From positions 1,204,405 to 1,268,404 of the forward strand of contig KN817518.1 in the NCBI GenBank assembly GCA_000827495.1: a stretch of DNA of 64,000 nt, read 5' to 3'. The notes beneath the pieces were generated by a model. That model did not search any database. It was not told where the DNA came from and was given only the letters and a program-made list of their open reading frames with translations. The position numbers and the translations under genes are program-made. The stretch comes from Hypholoma sublateritium FD-334 SS-4. Lineage: Eukaryota > Basidiomycota > Agaricomycetes > Agaricales > Strophariaceae. This document shows, piece by piece, positions 37,501 to 48,342 of the stretch (the first letter of the stretch is position 1; each line of letters begins with the position of its first letter).

Positions 37501-37542
37501 GACATATATAAAAAGGCACGGGCCGCCCCCTCGGATTCATAG
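31561..37542 (+). CDS. SLH1: ASCC3/Slh1-like Ski2-family helicase with shortened second cassette
   Basis: Family members split collided ribosomes in ribosome quality control (Slh1) or unwind alkylated DNA (ASCC3). ATG 31561 gives [12 protein letters not shown]. An N-terminal helical region precedes cassette 1, which is complete: LICAPTGAGKTDVAM (Walker A, partly from a 14-nt exon 32877-32890), [73 protein letters not shown], then winged helix and Sec63 unit (RMNPFVYGI to [12 protein letters not shown] to LKQFHL). Cassette 2 starts about 36080: [10 protein letters not shown] is kept, but motif II is CDGLEQL, motif III ISAS and motif [13 protein letters not shown]. The protein stops about 45 residues after the winged-helix SYYG, without the second Sec63 unit. 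About 1,600 residues against roughly 2,000-2,200 in known members. Confidence 0.9.
32877..32890 (+). other. 14-nt micro-exon inside Walker A of the Slh1-like gene
   Basis: Flanked by an acceptor (ctattag) and a donor (gttagt). Together with the preceding G it encodes A-P-T-G-A and joins in frame to G-K-T-D-V, rebuilding the Walker A motif exactly as in ASCC3 proteins. Skipping it would delete the nucleotide-binding loop and shift the frame. Confidence 0.85.
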
Positions 37543-37607
37543 ACATCTACTTAGACTCTACATATTTTTAATGTACATAACATGTTATTCGAACGTGGGT
37601 GTACCAT

Positions 37608-39457
37608 CTATTTGAGATACTTCTTGAGGGCTGTGAGGCGTTCTGCTGCGGCACGGAGGGTATCAGTGTCCTTGCAGAACGCGAACCTGCCATACGCCTC
37701 TCCGATATTTGCATGTTCTTCGCAATAAAACTGCACAAGACACCGTCTAAGCTTTAATTTATCACAGCGCAAAATTAGAAAAATACCTCGCTGACGGGGA
37801 TCGATGAAACACCGATTTCGTTTGCGATAAACCAACAAGCTCTTCAAATAGTCAGGTTAGTTGCTGCAACGTTTCTTAAAAAGGACACAATTAACCTGAA
37901 GTCACGACCTCTCCCCAACACGCTTTCAGGGAACGGATAATCAAGAGGAAAATCCACCCCAGATATGTCCTGTCATGCGTATGCGTATAAAAAGACAGAA
38001 GATTGAACACCAAGACTAAATTTGCTCACCAAGAGGATAAAATAACTTCCTTCGGGCAAAGTATACTTCAATCCAAGTTTGTCAAACGCATCACACAAAA
38101 TAGCACGTCTCTCAGCGTATTCTTCATTCTGTGTTTCGAAAAAATTGCGTTCTTTTGCTTGTTCTAGCCCACTGGCCGCTGCTTCCTGTAATGGAGAGTT
38201 CGTGCAAAATACGATGCGCGTGCTCGCTGCTAAAGTTGGCTGAATGATGGACTTTGGAGCAATAAGCCAGCCAATCCGCCACCCGGTAGCGGCGAACGAT
38301 TCTGCGAGATGATAAGGCGTGTGACCATGCGGAGATGTGATAAGACATGCGTACTGCCAGCAGAACCAACTGTGACCGTGCGATCCCACATGCCTGGAAG
38401 ATTGGCAATGCGGACATGCTCTTTTCCGTCAAAGACTAGGCAATCGTACTGTTACAACTTTACTTTCAATAGAAGACCGCCGAGCTTTTGTATCATTCTT
38501 ACCACTTCGTCAGCCATAACCAATAGGTTGAATTCTTCCGCAATAGCTGCGATGCTTTCAAGTTCAGATTTCGTGAACACTTTTCCAACTGGATTGTGCG
38601 GTGTGTTCACAATTATCATTTTCGTTTTAGGCGTTACTGCACGTCTAAATGTAAATAGCTCAGAAGGATGCACATGCATGGATAGATTTCGATTGATATA
38701 CCTCAGCTCTTCGACATCAATCGTCCAATCATTACTCGTTGGATGGGTGATTGTGTCTTTAGGTGGATGCAATGGGACATAAACCGGTCGACCCCCATTG
38801 AATGTAACGGATGGAAGATACTGATCGAAAAAGGGCTCAAACATGATCACCTCGTCACCGTTTTCGAGGAAGGCAGTGAAAACGGAGTATTGTCCTGACA
38901 CACCACGAGGTCAGATGCTGACCAGAGAATGATAAATAGGCGAACCTTCATTTGCCCCGCTGGTCACCAATATTTCCGACTCAACGTCAAGATCTCTGTT
39001 TAGTTGCGGGCTATAGAAGACCTTCAGTGCCTCGCGGAGACGAATGCGACCTCTCGGGTGCGAATAATGGTTTGGTGCAACGGTATTCAAAGCTTCTTCC
39101 GCCGCGTCCGTGATCCACTTAGGCGGTGCAAAGTTCATGTAACCTTGACCGAGGTTAATGCAATCTGCTGGCAGATTGGCCGCGCTACACAAAATAGCTT
39201 CCAGGATAAGTGAACTGGAGCATGTGCAGATAAGTGAGGACAAGCCTGAAAATCGTCCACACGTCAAGGGCCAGCGCCCTTCCATCTCTCAGACGAGACG
39301 AGAAAGGGATCAGATTGCTCCTGTCGGACTTGGATGGCGCTGGCTGCAGATCGGTCTGATTTGCCATCGGGAATCTTGAGCTGTATCTTGGAGAAAAGAA
39401 AGGTTTTGAAAGCGGTGTTATGAACTGACGAGGCTTGTGGACCCGGGCCACTAACAT
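37608..39457 (-). CDS. BNA3: Kynurenine aminotransferase / cysteine-S-conjugate beta-lyase-like enzyme
   Basis: PLP fold-type I aminotransferase of the KAT I/III (Bna3) group, forming kynurenic acid or acting on related amino acids. From ATG 39455-39457 the first 35 residues are basic and serine-rich (MLVARVHKPRQFITPLSKPF), suggesting mitochondrial import; a second ATG (MANQTDLQP) about 37 codons later could give a cytosolic form. Landmarks: INLGQGYMNF, HYSHPRGRIRLREAL, ILVTSGANEG, EVIMFEPFFDQY, IIVNTPHNPVGKVF, LLVMADEVYD, VGSAGKSFAATGWRIGW (PLP lysine codon split by an intron near 38300-38350) and YGRFAFCKD. It ends 65 bp from the convergent helicase stop. Confidence 0.92.
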
Positions 39458-40664
39458 GAACAGAGTTGACCACACTCAGGTAATAATAACATCGCGCTCG
39501 GACGTCCGAATGAGCCCCGCGTCGGAACGCCTCGGCGTTAATAAGAGATGCGTGATCTGACTGTGATCTGACGACAGACGTGGCACTGCCACTTTGTGTG
39601 TCCTACGCCTCCAACTGCGTCTTTCTCACACTGGTGCTTGTTCCGCGCCTATTTCTTTTCATCATCTGGATCCATTGATTCCAAAGCAAACAAGCGCTAC
39701 AACCTTCGATCGCGGAGCCGTCACATTGCATATGGGACTTTCTGTTGCTTGGCACCTTCAACGCACTTCAAGACCGGCCGTTCGCTCAGTGAAGCTCATG
39801 GTCTGCTCTTGGAAAACCGAAACCCCTTCCCCCCACCGTGCGCGACGCAGGGCTCTCAGCTTGCGCCGAGCCCGCATACCACTTCTTGAGCCAGTGACAC
39901 ACTGCTTGCTGACTCCCATCTCGCTTCTCAATCTCCACTTGGGTTCTTTTATCCGATAATTACACCCGGAAGTCATGGCACTATGTGCTACGCTGACCCC
40001 CGACTAATAGCACTTGCTGGTTTACTCTGAAGGGCTCCATTTTCCGCCAATTAAGCATGTGGATCACGGCCTTTGCGATTATTTCGATGGATGATGACAT
40101 GTGTGCATATGACGCCCATGCGATTGAGTATGGGCAGGCTAGCGCTGCTATGGGCCTATGACAGTTCTAGTCTCTGTCATCTACAATCTTCTGGGGCACA
40201 CATTGGGCACACAGAAATCTAAATGCTTTTCTCAAGCCGCAGAGGTCTGCAGGCTCTCGCCCCTCCGAACCTCATCCGTAGGGACCGAGTCTTCTCCGTT
40301 TCCGGAACGGTGTTCTATTGGGATGAAGCTCGGCGCTACTGCAATGGTCGTCGAGATCTCTATATCTCTAAAAACATGATCCCCGATCTACTAGTACTAT
40401 ATCCTTTTCTACGTGCGTTGCTCCGAGTATCAGGAAGTAATTGGACCGAATGACCCATGTGCAACAACCTTGCCACGAAATAGAAAAAAAGCTATCTCAT
40501 TCTCGATCGGTCGAACGAATGCCTCCATTAAGAATAGGCACCCCATGGACACTTGACGAAAGTAGAGTTTGTTTTCCCTAGGCTTTTCAATAAAGGCGCT
40601 TGCTGCAGCCATATGTTTGACAAGGTTGCACATCCCCGCCTTTTTCTCTCTTTCACCTCGCACG
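39458..40664. other. Divergent intergenic region, no supported gene
   Basis: About 1.2 kb between the aminotransferase (-) and ferric reductase (+). A frame open at 39594-39959 is arginine/serine-rich with no motif. The interval near 40570-40660 is pyrimidine-rich, fitting a leader of the reductase gene. Confidence 0.35.
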
Positions 40665-43046
40665 ATGTATAACGACAACATGCATTCCATTCACCAGCGT
40701 ACCACTGCCGCCGATAGAGCGTATCGAAACCAAGTCCAAATCGCACATGTCAAACAACTCTGGTACTTCTTGTCCAGCGTGTTGTTTTTCTTAACCTGCG
40801 TACGCGTCCTTCGGTATACCTGGTCACGTCTGGCAACGCAGCCCACACAAAATAACTCGACGAATGAAAAGGTGGACGAAGAGAAACACCTTGATATTAC
40901 TTCTACCCGATCCTCGTTGCAGCGTTTCTTCGCCGCCTTGGCCTCTGGGTTCAGAATATTGTTCTTTCGCATCAGTGTGCCCATTGGTCTTGGAGCAATC
41001 GCATCCATTTCTGAACTCACATTCACCTTCGGCTATATCGCAACAATGCTTGTTTGGCTTCTGACGAACAGTAAGTCAATCACTCTATTCACCCCACACA
41101 CTTGCAGAACTTGACTTTGCGAAGCACGGGACCTCGAAGCTTTCATGTACCAAGATCGAGCGGCCTTGATTGCCACTTCTCAGCTCCCGCTTGTTGTCGC
41201 ATTGGCCGGTAAAAATAATCTCATATCATGCGAGTTGTCTTATCTCTTTCTCCGAAGTTGTTAATAATGAAATTACTATCCAGGGATGACTGGGATTGGT
41301 CACGAAAAGGTGCATACGATTCCAAAAATATAGTTATTTCCCTGACGCTCTACGCTCTACCGTAGCTCAATGTTTTACATCGCGCTTCGGCCCGAACTAT
41401 TTTCATCTTTCTGTGGATTCACGCTATGACGCGTGTCGCTTCTGTGTAAGTCCGGGATTTATGGTTCTCAAGATACATTATTGATAATTTTTTTTGACCC
41501 AATTGCATACACAGATTGCCTGTTTACTTTGATTTTTCCAATGATTGGATGCGATCAGGAGCAGTTGGCCTTGGGGCACTCACTCTTGCATTCTTCCTAT
41601 CACTCAGACCCATCCGAAATGCTGCTTTCGAATTCTTCTTGGTGGCTCATATCGTCCTCATTTTGTGAGCCTAATCGCATCGTGTTCAACGCCAGTTTAT
41701 TCACCTTGCTATCGCGTAGAATCTTCCTTGTTAGCGGATACTATCACGCAAAAGCAGTACAGTAAGTTTGATAAGTGCATGGTTCAGTTTATTCGAAAAA
41801 AAAATCGACCTGATTATTCATAGATTTGGCGACTACGTATGGCCAGCGCTGCTAGTTTGGGCGTTCGATAGGGTGCTCCGCTTGGTACGACTTGTTTGGA
41901 ACAACAAGATGTGGAGTCGTGATCGTTCTGGGGATGCTCTTGTGGAACTTCTTTCCGAAGATACTATCCGCCTGACCCTCACTCGCGAAATCTCTTGGAC
42001 CCCTGGCCAACATGCTTATGTCATATTGCCGACCATAAGCAACTTACCCTTTGAAGCGCACCCCTTCAGTATATCCAGTATTCCCGAAGACGGCAAGAAA
42101 TCTGATGTAACTTTCCTTATCCGTGGCCGAAGTGGATTTACCCAACGATTGAGACAACACGCTGCGATTGACCACGGCAGTCGGGTTCCTGCCTTTTTGG
42201 ACGGCCCATACGGGTGCCCGCCCGACCTCACAAGATACTCAACTTGCGTCCTTCTCGCTGGTCTGTTTTATTATTCGATTGACATACCAGCACTATTCTG
42301 ACGTCTATCTAGGTGGATCTGGAATATCATACACGCTCCCTTTACTCCTGAATCTCATTCGGTTAGTACTCGCAACCATTTCGGTTTTGGGCATGAGGTA
42401 TATGACGGTTCTATTCAGTGTAAATGCGCGTGGCGGAAAGTCTGTTGTCCGTAGAGTGGTATTTGTGTGGGCAGTCCGTGACGCAGGTATGTAATCATAA
42501 AACGTCCAGTTGCTAATTTACCGAGGATTCTAACGAATTCCCCATGTGATTTTCGTCCGCAGTTCATCTTAAATGGATCTCGACTACCCTCGTCAAAGCA
42601 CTGAACACGGTCACTCCCTCGCTGGTTGTTGAACCGAGAATATACTTTACAGGAAAAGACTACCCCATCCCGGAGGTTCCAGAAATACTTCAGGATCGTG
42701 CCTCTGTCTCTTCGTCCGAGGACAAGAATGACGCACTCGCTACCTATCTGCCGTCTTATTCTGCTTTAAAGTTGACGCACGGCAGACCGAGCATTAAGAA
42801 GCTTCTCAATGAAGAAATAGCATCGTCCCTCGGGCCTGTGTCAGTTGATGGTACGTTACTCTCCTTCTATAAATAATCAGCGGAGAATATGCTGACAATA
42901 CGACTCCAACAGTTTCCGGGCCATCAAGTCTAGCGAAATCAGTCCGCCGGGCTCTCAGTACCGAGTTGGCCAGTCCTGGGTCGGCTTTAAGAGGTTCTCA
43001 GCCTGTCACTCTCCACGTGGAGACTTTTGGAATGGTCAATAAGTGA
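40665..43046 (+). CDS. Ferric/cupric reductase transmembrane component (FRE/NOX-type)
   Basis: Plasma-membrane flavocytochrome that passes electrons from NADPH through FAD and two haems to extracellular Fe(III) or Cu(II). ATG 40665 (MYNDNMHSIHQR). The ferric-reductase-like membrane domain includes LWYFLSSVLFFLTCVRVLRY, SVPIGLGAIASISEL, NVLHRASARTIFIFLWIHAM (haem histidines) and FEFFLVAHIVLI. The FAD domain has SWTPGQHAYVILP and EAHPFSISSIPEDG (HPF(S/T) motif). NAD side: VLLAGGSGISYTLPLLL, joined across 42261-42312, VVFVWAVRD and VSGPSSLAKSVRRAL. Stop 43044-43046. About 650 residues and eight or nine exons. A role in iron uptake or redox defence is inferred. Confidence 0.92.
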
Positions 43047-43615
43047 CCTAGCCTCGACCTACTGCGTTCTGAGCCAGAGACAGCTTTCTTTTATTAAGTT
43101 GTCGAATGGTAGCATGTATTTGTTACGATTCTGACTGCATCAATAATGTATTTGTTCACGGAATCTGTTTAACTCCATTCGCACTTATAGATGTTTATTT
43201 CACACTATTATCACTCTTTCTGAGATTATTTAATCGAGGCTCTGCGAAATATTTTACACAACAACTTGAACAAGAAAAGGTTTCGACAGTGGGACCTCGA
43301 AGTAATAATTGAGTGGACTCCGAAAGACCTGGCTTGCTAACTGGTAATTGGTAATAAAATACGACTGGCTACGTTACATAACTACTTACGGCTGCAGCCA
43401 ATCAATTGGGGCTGACCCGGCCCGGTATCTTTCTGATAACGTAATCAATGATCGCAACTGCCCGAAAGGTTAAGAAGAAGCGGTCTCCGTCCGAAGGCTC
43501 CAGCGTTTGACCTGCTCTCAAAGATATACCATTGGCCGACCATTGGCCTTTTCTCCAGGAGCCGAACACATAGTTTCCTACCTTTATCTACCTAGAAAGC
43601 ACCGGGTGTGGGAGT
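43047..43615. other. Tandem intergenic region
   Basis: Between two plus-strand genes. A 68-codon frame at 43106-43312 is hydrophobic but has no motif or context and is taken as 3' flank. Nothing else recognised. Confidence 0.35.
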
Positions 43616-46600
43616 ATGACTGATTTATCTGCCCTTGAATCGAGTGTCGACGAGGCGACCAATGGGTACGTGTTTTGACGACTCGAACTAGGACATGCGA
43701 ACATTGATTTCAAACCACCTTTTTTATAGAATAATTTCTCCAGATGTACCTACTCTAAATTTTCCCTCTGAAGACATAGCTACGGCCCAAGAATTACTTG
43801 ATATTGCTTCTGGAGCTGCTGAACATGACGACTCGGATGAAGACTCAGAAGAGGAATTTCTATACCCAACTTCGACTTCGCGACCAGAACATACTGCCCA
43901 TCTTTCCGCTTCGCGTCAAGTGCACCCTTCGCCAGCTCAGTTAGAGTCACTGTATGCAGCCGCAACATCGGGTGATCTCCTGTTACTCAAAAGATTATTC
44001 CGGAACGCTCTTGATAATGGCGAAGTGGAACCATTCAGCCTGGCGAACGATGCCTCTACTCGGACTGGCTTCACTGCGTTACATGCAGCTGCGAGTCGAG
44101 GCTATTATGACATGACTGTCTGGCGTAAGGCCGCGCTTCTCAGCTTTAATCCAGACTTTCTAATATTTTGACAGTAATTGAGGAGTGCGGTGCTATGCCA
44201 GATTTAGAAGATAGGGAGGGCGAAGTCAGTTTGTTGATAATATTTCCTCTTTTTACTTTGTTACTAAAATACTCTGGTCGTAGGCTGCCTTGCATAAAGC
44301 TGCTCTGAACGGTCACATGGCGATTATCCAGTATCTGCTACCCGAGCGAGCAGATGTCCATGCACGAGATAATGATGGATGGACTGCTCTACATAACGCA
44401 TGCTCTAAAGTGAGCTTATCGCAGCACCTGTATCCATATACATGTACTTTTCTAACACGTCATATTAGGGCTATCTAGATGTTGTCCGTTGGTTATGCGA
44501 ACACGGAGGTGCCTCCACAGTCGTAGACGGTGCCCGTGGGGTTGATGCTCGCAGTAAAGATGGATGGACCCCCTTGAGTACGATATCCAAAATTTTGATG
44601 ATGTTTTCCGACTTCTAAACCTCGCAGTGAATGCTTCTTCGAAGGGACACCTACCCGTAGTCTTATATCTACTCACTAAGCAATCGGCAAACCCACTCAT
44701 CCGCAACAAATGGGGTGAGACTGCATTCGATGCTGCCGCTGCAGTCTTCGAAGTCTGGATCTGCGAGGTAAATAGCGAAAATGTACCCCCTTTTTCGTGG
44801 CCCCTCACTATCAGTCCTCCTTTAGGTTTTGCAGCATGCTGAAGGCGAACGATGGCGCGGAACGACGACGCCCTACAACCCATTGCTAGTTCATACAACT
44901 CTTCCTTTAGTACTATACGAGAACCAGCGATTGGATACACGTTTGAAGACGGTCGCTGTCTCCGGAGGTCGCCCAAAGTTCTCAGCCTCCGGCCTAGGAA
45001 GGCAAGGCCGGCGCTCGCCGTTCGAATTAAAATTAATTCAGCCGGACGAAGAGACCGGTGCTAAGGTTCTGCCTGCATGGCGTAGTGGTGTCCAATTGCC
45101 TCTACGTGAAGCCCCTTGGGTTCTTCCCAGGCCCGCTACGCCTTCGCATCCCACGATTGAAGGGGTAGAGCGCAGTCATTTTTGGCTGTAAGTTATTCAA
45201 TTCTAGATCCTGCCTCATCTAATGACAAACTTTAGATCGGATTGGACTCTCGATGTCACCCATCCAACGGTTGACGCAGAAGAAGGATGGCAATATGCGA
45301 AGTCGTTTGACGATCCTGATGACAAATGGACTGCTGAAATGCCACTTCAACTAGAAAGGATGCTGTTGAGCAACGGCTTGGTTGCTGCTGGATTTGGCGG
45401 ATCCTCTATCAGATCTAATTCCTTATCTTCTCATCCTCCAAGCCGGGTACAACACAGTTGGGTCCGCCGTCGCCGTTGGGTTCGAATCATGCGTCGCAGA
45501 TTAGATATCCCGCCGCTGGCGTTCCTTGAGCCAGATGGTGCTATGTATCATCTTGACTTTGACGGGACTTTGATTCCCTACATTGAAGAAAATAACAGCA
45601 ACGTTCCTGATGAGGATGAAGGCCGAGAAATGGGCGCTATGTCCTCGACTTTCTTATCCTCCGCTCAAGATTATGTTGCGAGAGCAAGATATCTTGTTGG
45701 CAACCAACTTCAGGATACTGATGTCGCGGGATCTTCCATGTCAGCGGTCGATGTTCGTCGGTCAATCGCCAAGGTCGAACGGGCCACCATGGAATTGAGA
45801 CAAGGAATGCTTGGTACGTGTTGCATATGACCAAGATCGCAATCCTTCATCTCCTTCATTTCCATAGGGGACGAGGATGCCGAGCGTAAAATCCAAGCTG
45901 AAGTCTTACTGAATACATATAGCCGAGACCTGGAGCGTCGCAGGTTGGCTGCCGGCGCCCAAGGTTTATTAATCTCTGACCACGGTACGGCCTTATCATC
46001 CGCTGTACATATAAGTCTTATAGGGAGTCGCAGATGAGGAGATTGATGACGAGGAAGATAATGATTCCGATGAAGAATTCCATTACCCTAGCTCATCTCA
46101 TGACACACCAAGACCAGCGTCGAGGTCTTCCGGTTCCACCGATTACTTCAGTCGCCCTGGATCGTCTCGTATTCCAGTAGATCTTACACCACAGCTGACC
46201 CAGGCTCCTGACTTCAGGGTCCCCACGCACGAAGCGCCTCAAAAAGTTATATCTCCCCGCTGGTCTTCCCCTACCCCCCATCAACTTCATGGCCAATGGG
46301 AACGAGATGATGCCGTTTTGCAGTGCCGAGACTGTCAGCGCAGATTTAGCTTCTTAAATCGACGTGTAGGCTTTCCTTTCCTCTTCTAGTAATATTGGCT
46401 TACGATCTTTTTTAGCATGTAAGCTATTAATTGCTTCCTAACTGCTATAACTGAGTCCGTACAGCATTGTCGAAAATGCGGGCGTATATTCTGTGACAGG
46501 TGCTCACCGTATCGAGCAATGCTCGATCCAGCCGATGTCATTCATGACCCCATACTGTCCGAAATCCCAGCGCCTGCTGCTAGCCATCGCGTCTGCCAAT

Positions 46601-47278
46601 CTTGTCACGAAGAAGTCAACAATAGCGTTCCAAACCGGTTGAACCACGCGAGTACCATGGAGCGCATTGTAGTGGACCAAGAACGGCTGATTATCCCCGG
46701 CTCCCTGACACGTAGACAATCGAGCTCTCAACTGAGCGATCTGGCAGAGTTGATTCTATCTTGCTGTTTCCACATGTTCCTTATCTGATTACTTTATTTC
46801 TGTAGCTGCCCTGTGTGCAACCAGAATTTGGACGAAGTCGGGGATGCTCACGCGCAAGAAATCCACGTCAAGGCATGTCTAGAGGGCAACTCAAGCCCCC
46901 CTCAGTCTGGTCCTCCTCAACCTGCCAAGTACCTTGTTTACCGTCTACCCGCCGAAAGTGCATTGCTCGGAGTAGAATGTAAATTGTTTCCTTCTCGTCC
47001 TATCCGAACGTCTTCTGACCGTTTCATTGATTTGAAGGTGTTATATGTCTCGAGGAATTTATCAAAGGTGTGATACTTCGATACTCATTGAAGGTAAAGA
47101 TGTTGCCCACACGTTTCTTAGGGTCGAACGTCGCCCGATTGAGCTGCTTTTGCAGTTTCCACAGTGGTACGCAGGTTATCTCGCTTTAAGGGGCCTGCTT
47201 TCTGATCACTTTGATCCTCTAGCCTGCCTCTCTTCTTGGTTACAACGCGGCAAAAGCTGCCCTGTTCATGCTCGCTAA
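43616..47278 (+). CDS. UPA1: Ankyrin-DysF-FYVE-RING protein, Upa1-like endosomal adaptor
   Basis: ATG 43616 (MTDLSALESSVDEATNG). Domains in order: an acidic segment ending EEEFLYP (43848-43868); ankyrin repeats (about 44060-44750: TGFTALHAAASRG, AALHKAALNGHM, GWTALHNACSKG, GWTPLMNASSKGH); a peroxin/dysferlin domain starting VLYENQR (about 44915), with SDWTLDVTHPTVDAEEGWQY at about 45235 and VRRRRWVR near 45458; a second acidic segment ending DEEFHYP (46069-46089); FYVE with WERD, then NRRHHCRKCG; and a C-terminal RING (CVICLEEF, then CFCSFHSAC, CPVH). FYVE binds PI3P on early endosomes; RING suggests ubiquitin ligase activity. Ustilago Upa1 has ankyrin, FYVE, RING and two acidic PAM2-like motifs that bind the mRNA transporter Rrm4. 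No classical PAM2 motif was found. About 920 residues, more than ten exons. Confidence 0.85.
46416..46418 (+). other. Predicted 3-nt micro-exon (CAT, His) in the FYVE motif
   Basis: The exon ending CGACGT (R-R, to 46365) is followed by a 50-nt intron (46366-46415, GTAGGC to TTTTTTAG), the trinucleotide CAT, then a 46-nt intron (46419-46464, GTAAGC to GTACAG, with a CTAAC branch site). The next exon begins CAT TGT CGA. Including CAT restores the invariant R-R-H-H-C-R signature; treating 46366-46464 as one 99-nt intron would leave R-R-H-C-R, one histidine short. Confidence 0.75.
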
Positions 47279-47387
47279 CAACGCTATTCGATGTTTGTCG
47301 CACAGCTGTCGCTTTGATATTATATGGGTATTAATCTACAATCATTTAAATAATTACAGTTATTTCATACAGGCCTTCTCATTTATT

Positions 47388-48342
47388 TCAATCACCCTCA
47401 TCATGAGGTTCATAAAATGATCCATAACGCATCTTGTTTTCATCGATTCGTATAATGTCAGAAAAATCATCAATGTCGGGTTCGACAATCATTTGTCCTT
47501 TGCGTCCGTCATCCTGATCATCCTCAAACCACGTAGATGGGTCATCGTCGTCTTCATCTTCATCGTCGTCTTCAAGATCGGATTCGGTAGGCTTGTGGTT
47601 CCTGGAATCACGGTCAAAATATATTTGAGATTATGAAGGACTGCGTGCTTACATGAATGCCAACATCATTGCCTCTCTCTCCTTTCTTGACAAAACCTCT
47701 CCATGAATAGGTTGTCCGAGGCGTTTCTTCTTCTCCAGTAAACGGTTTTGGCGTTGTTGGTCTTGGATGTGCGCCTGCCTTTCCAGTTCAATCGCCTCTT
47801 GCATGCTCAGAGAGCCAGCTACACTGGAGGAGTGGTTATTCATACCCTGAATATATATGAGCGAGTTTCGTTGACTCCGATCAAGGAACGGTTAGCTTAC
47901 GAATTGAGCAAGTGCTTTCTTCTTCGCCTCAATGGCTCTACTGGTAGTCGGTTCTGGTGGATGATCAACGACCATGTCGCCTTCTCCCCTCAGCATTGTT
48001 CTCCTCAATCCTGTATTAATAGTTTCCATTCCATCAAGCTCAATTAACCGGCTTTCGACCGCAGCTTGTTCAGCTTGTACACGGTTGACATAAGTTGAAG
48101 TCGAAGCATTTCTGGAGATATACATGCAGGCACAGGTCAGTGATCGAGGATCAACTGCAAGGAAGGAATACGCACGGAGACGATAATATCTTGATATTGA
48201 ATTTGTGCAGGTCTTGTAATTCGCGCACTGTCATTTCAGAGATGGGACGCTGTTTAGGCCTTGGCGACGGCCGGAAACCAGGGAGAGTAGTGCTCTTCCG
48301 TCTCGCGGGGGAGGTGGGGGATGACGGCATTCTGTTCATCAT
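47388..48342 (-). CDS. Uncharacterised coiled-coil protein with acidic tail
   Basis: Not recognised. ATG 48340-48342 (MMNRMPSSPTSPARRKSTTL) begins a basic, proline/serine-rich N-terminus, followed by EMTVRELQDLHKFNIKILS. After an intron come ASTSTYVNRVQAEQAAVESR and TSRAIEAKKKALAQF, then a helical Q/E/R-rich segment (MQEAIELERQAHIQDQQRQN, LLEKKKRLGQ) and KEREAMMLAFM. The last exon is strongly acidic (DLEDDDEDEDDDD), continues PSTWFEDDQDD and DFSDIIRIDENKMRYGSFY and stops at 47388-47390. Four exons, about 235 residues. Charge pattern and conserved-looking aromatic tail suggest a nuclear or scaffold protein, but this is only inference. Confidence 0.72.

Noticed and set aside
38300..38360. Apparent GC donor in the kynurenine aminotransferase at the PLP lysine
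   Set aside because: Moving the junction by a few bases gives a normal GTACGC donor and restores GSAGKSF in frame.
39594..39959. 121-codon frame upstream of the ferric reductase
   Set aside because: Arginine/serine-rich with overlapping open frames on both strands, no domain; probably promoter/leader sequence.
43106..43312. Hydrophobic 68-codon frame
   Set aside because: AT-rich 3' flank of the reductase gene; no signal or domain pattern.
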